A DNA stretch of 16,438 nucleotides. Origin: JBBRHF01 sp038223055. Its GTDB lineage: Bacteria; Actinomycetota; Actinomycetes; JACCUZ01. Below the pieces are notes generated by a model that was given only the letters and a program-made list of their open reading frames with translations, was not told the DNA's origin and searched no databases. The DNA is taken from NCBI GenBank assembly GCA_038223055.1, contig JBBRHF010000086.1, forward strand, positions 1 through 16,438. Direction: 5' to 3'. How positions within the stretch are numbered: position 1 is the first letter of the stretch; each line of letters starts with the position of its first letter. A program made the position numbers and the translations under genes. This document shows positions 13,220 to 16,438 of the stretch, one piece after another.

Positions 13220-13303
13220 ACGTGTCCGGGGGCGTATGTCCGGGGACGTGTGTCCGGGTGCGTGTGTCCGGGGACGTGTGTCCGGGTGCGTGTGTCCGGA
13301 GGC
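13220..13303. repeat. six 14-bp tandem repeats between ilvD and hisH
   Basis: Six units follow the pattern gtgtgtccgggNNc, starting at 13220 (acgtgtccgggggc, diverged), 13234, 13248, 13262, 13276 and 13290. Units ending in ggac and gtgc alternate, so a 28-bp higher-order unit (13248-13275 and 13276-13303) can be seen. The array begins right at the ilvD stop (13304) and ends 10 bases before the hisH -10 element. On the minus strand each unit carries CCGGACA (CGGACAC in most copies). Confidence 0.95.
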
Positions 13304-15046
13304 CTATCCGCACACGGCCCCCTGGGCCGCGGAGCCGACCAGCTTGACGTACTTCGCCAGGACACCGGTGCGGTAGCGCGGCTCGGGCGCCACCCAGCCG
13401 GCCCGGCGCCGAGCCAGCTCCTCGTCGTCCACGAGCAGGTCGAGCCGGCCTCCCTCGACGTCCAGGCGCACCCGGTCTCCGTCGCGAACCAGTGCGATGG
13501 GACCGCCGTCGAAGGCCTCGGGCGCCACGTGGCCCACACACAGCCCGGTCGTGCCGCCGGAGAAGCGCCCGTCGGTCAGCAGCAGCACGTCCTTGCCGAG
13601 CCCGGCGCCCTTGATCGCCCCGGTCACGGCGAGCATCTCGCGCATCCCCGGCCCGCCCTTAGGTCCCTCGTAGCGGATCACCGCGACGTCGCCGACGGTC
13701 AGCGTGCCGTCCTCAACCGCCGTCATCGCGGCTGCCTCGCCGTCGAACACCCGGGCCACCCCCTCGAAGACCGCCTCGTCGAAGCCCGCGCTCTTGACGA
13801 CGGCGCCGTCGGGGGCCAGCGAGCCGTGCAGCACGGTGATGCCCCCGGTTCTGTGGATCGGGTTGGACAGCGCCCGGATCACGGTGCCGTCGGGGGCGGG
13901 GGCGTCGAGCGCGGCGAGGTTGTCGGCCATGGTGGCGCCGGTGACCGTGAGCACGTCGCCGTCGAGCAGCCCCGCGTCCAGCAGCAGCTTGAGCACCACG
14001 GGAACTCCCCCGATGCGATCGATGTCGGTCATCACGTGGCGTCCGAATGGCTTGACGTCGGCCAGGTGCGGCACCTTGGCGCCGATCCGGCTGAAGTCGG
14101 CGAGCTCGAGGTCCACGTCGGCCTCGCGGGCGATCGCGAGCAGGTGCAGCACCGCGTTGGTCGAGCCGCCGAGCGCCATGACGACCGCGATGGCGTTCTC
14201 GAAGGCCGGCTTGGTGAGGATCTGGCGGGCGGTGATCCCCTGGCGCAGCATCCCCACGACTGCCTCGCCGGACCGGCGGGCGTAGCCGTCGCGGCGCCGG
14301 TCGGTGGCCGGCGGCGCGGCCGAGCCGGGCAGGGAAAGGCCGAGTGCCTCGGCGGCACTGGCCATCGTGTTGGCGGTGTACATGCCGCCGCAGGCGCCCT
14401 CCCCCGGGCAGATGGCCCGCTCGATGGCGTCGACGTCGGCCCGGGTGATCAGGCCGCGGGCGCAGGCCCCGACCGCCTCGAACGCGTCGATGATCGTGAC
14501 CTCGCGGTCGGTGCCGTCAGGCATCGTCGCCCGCCCGGGCAGGATCGAGCCCGCATAGAGCAGCACCGAGGCGAGGTCGAGGCGGGCGGCGGCCATCATC
14601 ATGCCGGGCAGCGACTTGTCGCAGCCCGCGAGCAGCACCGATCCGTCGAGACGCTCGGCCTGCATGACGACCTCGACCGAGTCGGCGATCACCACCCGGG
14701 ACACCAGCGAGAAGTGCATTCCCTCGTGGCCCATCGAGATGCCGTCGGACACCGAGATCGTGCCGAACTGCAACGGGAAGCCCCCGGCCGCGTGCACCCC
14801 GTCCTTGGACGCGTGAGCCAGCCGGTCCAGCGAGAGGTTGCACGGCGTGATCTCGTTCCAGGACGACCCGACCCCGATCTGCGGCTTGGCCCAGTCGTCG
14901 TCGCCCATCCCCACGGCTCGGAGCATGCCGCGCGCGGCGGCGCGCTCCATGCCGTCGGTCACGTCGCGGCTACGCGGCTTCAGATCCGGTGGCCGGGTCG
15001 TCGGAGTTGTCGGTGTCGTGGCTGTCGTTGGTGTCGTCGGTGTCAC
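13304..15046 (-). CDS. ilvD: dihydroxy-acid dehydratase
   Basis: IlvD dehydrates dihydroxy-acids to the 2-keto acids that precede valine, leucine and isoleucine, using an FeS cluster. The product is 580 residues. Cluster cysteines are Cys69 (NEITPCN), Cys142 (GCDKS) and Cys219 (ICPGEGACGGMYTANTM, 212-228). DGISMG (101-106), ALGGSTNA (291-298) and DGRFSGG (492-498, catalytic Ser496) are conserved. The first 17 residues are an unusual Thr/Pro stretch (TPTTPTTATTPTTPTT) before the conserved LKPRSRDVTDG. No other start codon lies in that stretch, so the GTG at 15044-15046 is the likely start, supported by TACGCT 6 bases upstream. It is not usually a neighbour of hisH. Confidence 0.96.
   Translation of the reverse strand: MTPTTPTTATTPTTPTTRPPDLKPRSRDVTDGMERAAARGMLRAVGMGDDDWAKPQIGVGSSWNEITPCNLSLDRLAHASKDGVHAAGGFPLQFGTISVSDGISMGHEGMHFSLVSRVVIADSVEVVMQAERLDGSVLLAGCDKSLPGMMMAAARLDLASVLLYAGSILPGRATMPDGTDREVTIIDAFEAVGACARGLITRADVDAIERAICPGEGACGGMYTANTMASAAEALGLSLPGSAAPPATDRRRDGYARRSGEAVVGMLRQGITARQILTKPAFENAIAVVMALGGSTNAVLHLLAIAREADVDLELADFSRIGAKVPHLADVKPFGRHVMTDIDRIGGVPVVLKLLLDAGLLDGDVLTVTGATMADNLAALDAPAPDGTVIRALSNPIHRTGGITVLHGSLAPDGAVVKSAGFDEAVFEGVARVFDGEAAAMTAVEDGTLTVGDVAVIRYEGPKGGPGMREMLAVTGAIKGAGLGKDVLLLTDGRFSGGTTGLCVGHVAPEAFDGGPIALVRDGDRVRLDVEGGRLDLLVDDEELARRRAGWVAPEPRYRTGVLAKYVKLVGSAAQGAVCG
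14992..15043 (-). repeat. low-complexity Thr/Pro repeat at the IlvD N-terminus
   Basis: The coding strand alternates acaccgacg-like 9-base blocks, giving TPTT units over residues 2-17 of IlvD. On the plus strand it reads as repeated gtcgtcggtgt with variations. It lies before the first conserved residue of the enzyme. Confidence 0.75.
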
Positions 15047-15058
15047 CGCCGCAGCGTA
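15047..15058 (-). promoter_or_regulatory. candidate leaderless promoter of ilvD
   Basis: On the minus strand TACGCT (15058-15053), then gcggcg, then the GTG of ilvD (15046). No Shine-Dalgarno sequence and no clear -35 are seen. It lies in the 60-base gap after the upstream membrane-anchored protein gene. Confidence 0.45.
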
Positions 15059-15106
15059 GGCCGCGGCTCGCGCGACCCGCGGACGGGATCACGATGCGGT
15101 CGGCGG

Positions 15107-16438
15107 TCAGTCCCGCAGCACCTGGCGCAGGCTCGCGCCGTCGGGGTTGGCGAGCCGACCGCGTACGACGACGCGCCCCGCCGCCGAGAGCACCGTCACC
15201 GGCGCGCCGTAGAGGCCGTAGGCCTGGGTCTGGTCCCGGGCTAGGTCGGCGACGCCGTCGGGTCCGATGTCAAACCGCCGCACCAGGCCCGCTGGACCCT
15301 TGACCACCGCCGTGCCGCCTCGCGCACCCGGCGCGGGGTTGATCAGCTTAACGTGGCCCTCCGACGCGTTCGGCACGAACAGCCAGGGGACGAGCGCCCC
15401 CGTCGCCCAGGCAACCGACCGGGCGTCGGTGGAGCTCCCGTCGCCCTCCTCCGAAACCGTCACCTGAAGGGTCGGCCCGTCCGAGCGCCGCACGAGCAGG
15501 ACGGCAACCCGGCGGGTGATGGTGAGCTGCCCACTCCAGAGCACCGACACCGCGAGCCGCCTGCGGCCGAAAGTGTCAGACACCCAGCGGGTCAGGTCGT
15601 CCGCCACGAGTCCCGGGTCGGGGCCGCGATAGGAGGCAGAGCGCAGGCCGCCGATCTGACCTATCGGGGGCTCGATCGGGCGGTCCGGATCGACGGGGAG
15701 CAGGACCGGGGCGCTCGACGGGTCGCCTGGCAGTCGCACGGCGACGAACGGGTCGAGCGGCCGGCCGAGGGCAACGACGGCGGCTCCCGTGCCCGACTCC
15801 ACCGGTCGCCAGACCCGCCGAGTCGAGCCGTCGGGCAGGTATCGGATCTCACCGGAGACCTCGGCCCGTCGCTTCCCGGGTGCGGCGAGCACGACGGCGT
15901 GGGCAAAGCCGTCGCGTAGGTGCCCGACCCAGCCGGTCACGGAGTGGCCGTCGACAAGCGGGTTGACCTCGTGGACGTCGACGGACTGCGGCAACGAGCC
16001 CCGCGGGACGTGCAGAGAAAGCACCCTCGCGTACAGCTCGTCGTCGTGCCCGACGGCGGACAGGGCCAGCCGGCTGCCGTCGGGCAAGGTCCCGGCGTAC
16101 ATCAGCCGCGGCGGTTTTCCGCCGCGGAGCGGCTGGTCGCCGCGGAGCTCTTGGTCGCCGCGGAGCTCTTGGTCGCGGCGGAGCTCTTGGTCGCGGCGGA
16201 ACCTGCCGAGCACGGCCCTGCCGAACCCGACGTCGCCGGCCAGGTCGCCGCGGACCGGCCAGCCGAACGCCGCCGGCACGTCGGGCGAGGGCTCGCCACC
16301 CCCCGCCCCCCGCGCGGTCTGGCCCGGCGCCGGCTGCGGGGCGCTGCGATGGCGCCCGGGGCTGGAGAGCAGTCCCGGGCCGAAGCCGGCGGCGAGCCCG
16401 ATGACGACGACCACGGCACCGACGGCGGGAATCCACCG
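15107..16438 (-). CDS. membrane-anchored protein of unknown function, N-terminus beyond the window
   Basis: The open frame continues through the right edge, so the start is not visible; 443 residues are in the window. It opens with RWIPAVGAVVVVIGLAAGFGPG, a single hydrophobic segment probably acting as a signal anchor, followed by a Pro/Arg/Gly-rich linker. Then comes a charged repeat of six residues (RDQELR type, about residues 83-106 of the visible part). The rest looks like a soluble, mostly beta-type exported domain, with ALSAVGHDDELYARVLSLHV and RRVAVLLVRRSDGP as typical stretches. I do not recognise a family. The stop is 60 bases before ilvD, but the candidate ilvD promoter suggests separate transcription. 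Alternative frames here are less coding-like. Confidence 0.72.
   Translation of the reverse strand, partial: RWIPAVGAVVVVIGLAAGFGPGLLSSPGRHRSAPQPAPGQTARGAGGGEPSPDVPAAFGWPVRGDLAGDVGFGRAVLGRFRRDQELRRDQELRGDQELRGDQPLRGGKPPRLMYAGTLPDGSRLALSAVGHDDELYARVLSLHVPRGSLPQSVDVHEVNPLVDGHSVTGWVGHLRDGFAHAVVLAAPGKRRAEVSGEIRYLPDGSTRRVWRPVESGTGAAVVALGRPLDPFVAVRLPGDPSSAPVLLPVDPDRPIEPPIGQIGGLRSASYRGPDPGLVADDLTRWVSDTFGRRRLAVSVLWSGQLTITRRVAVLLVRRSDGPTLQVTVSEEGDGSSTDARSVAWATGALVPWLFVPNASEGHVKLINPAPGARGGTAVVKGPAGLVRRFDIGPDGVADLARDQTQAYGLYGAPVTVLSAAGRVVVRGRLANPDGASLRQVLRD
16106..16127. other. perfect 9-bp GC stem with a 4-base loop inside the membrane-anchored protein gene
   Basis: ccgcggcgg (16106-16114), tttt (16115-16118), ccgccgcgg (16119-16127). 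It codes for RGGKPPR on the minus strand and joins directly onto the 18-bp repeat array that starts at 16122. On the coding strand the loop is AAAA. A stem this strong in mRNA could slow ribosomes, or simply reflect GC-rich codons. Confidence 0.85.
16122..16193 (-). repeat. four 18-bp tandem repeats coding for a six-residue charged repeat
   Basis: Plus-strand units of 18 bp begin at 16122, 16140, 16158 and 16176, with consensus ccgcggagctcttggtcg. The second and third are identical. A decayed fifth unit follows at 16194. In the protein they give GDQPLR, GDQELR, GDQELR and RDQELR in frame. The period of 18 keeps the frame, so copy number can change without breaking the gene. Confidence 0.93.

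Noticed and set aside
13220..13303. CRISPR array or plasmid-type iterons
   Set aside because: The 14-bp units follow each other directly with no spacers, and there are no cas, replication or partition genes nearby.
11369..15244. A very long open frame (1291 codons) on the plus strand
   Set aside because: It runs antisense to hisF, priA, hisH and ilvD, all of which have intact catalytic motifs on the minus strand. Its protein is rich in Gly, Arg, Val and His with no domain, as expected of an antisense frame in high-GC DNA.

Overview
This window is a block of high-GC actinobacterial chromosome carrying amino-acid biosynthesis genes. The high G+C, the frequent GTG starts, and the order trpE / Trp-region membrane protein / small HG-rich membrane protein / trpC / trpB / trpA / lgt / gltB all point to Actinomycetota. 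HisA also has the sequence of the actinobacterial dual-function isomerase PriA. I cannot place it below phylum with confidence. Coding density is high and no gap without a gene exceeds about 150 bases.

Layout, from the right end in the direction of most transcription (minus strand). (1) 16438-15107: a single-pass membrane-anchored protein of unknown function, cut by the window edge. (2) 15046-13304: ilvD. (3) 13303-13220: a six-unit 14-bp tandem repeat. (4) 13198-10675: hisH, a small two-helix membrane protein, hisA/priA and hisF. (5) 8605-10639, plus strand: a TrpB2-type tryptophan synthase beta homologue and a TIGR03085-type protein, lying in inverse orientation between hisF and hisI. (6) 8521-5648: hisI, trpE and two Trp-region membrane proteins. 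(7) 5567-2690: trpC, trpB, trpA, joined by 4-base overlaps. (8) 2588-991: lgt, overlapping a VIT1/CCC1-family metal transporter. (9) 860-1: the first 286 codons of gltB, leaving the window.

Together the genes cover the middle and late steps of histidine synthesis (hisI, hisA, hisH/hisF) and most of tryptophan synthesis (trpE, trpC, trpB, trpA). There is no trpF, and PriA can supply that step. trpD, trpG and hisG/E/D/C/B are not in the window. Branched-chain synthesis (ilvD) and glutamate supply (gltB) flank the block.

Beyond the annotation, three things stand out. First, four genes (lgt, the TIGR03085 gene, hisH, ilvD) have a TANNNT -10 element exactly 6-7 bases before the start codon, the geometry of leaderless mRNA. 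Second, short tandem repeats of 14-18 bp sit at gene ends and starts across the window. Third, the repeat at the end of trpE makes three tiny ORFs that are linked from the trpE stop to the start of the next gene by successive ATGA overlaps.
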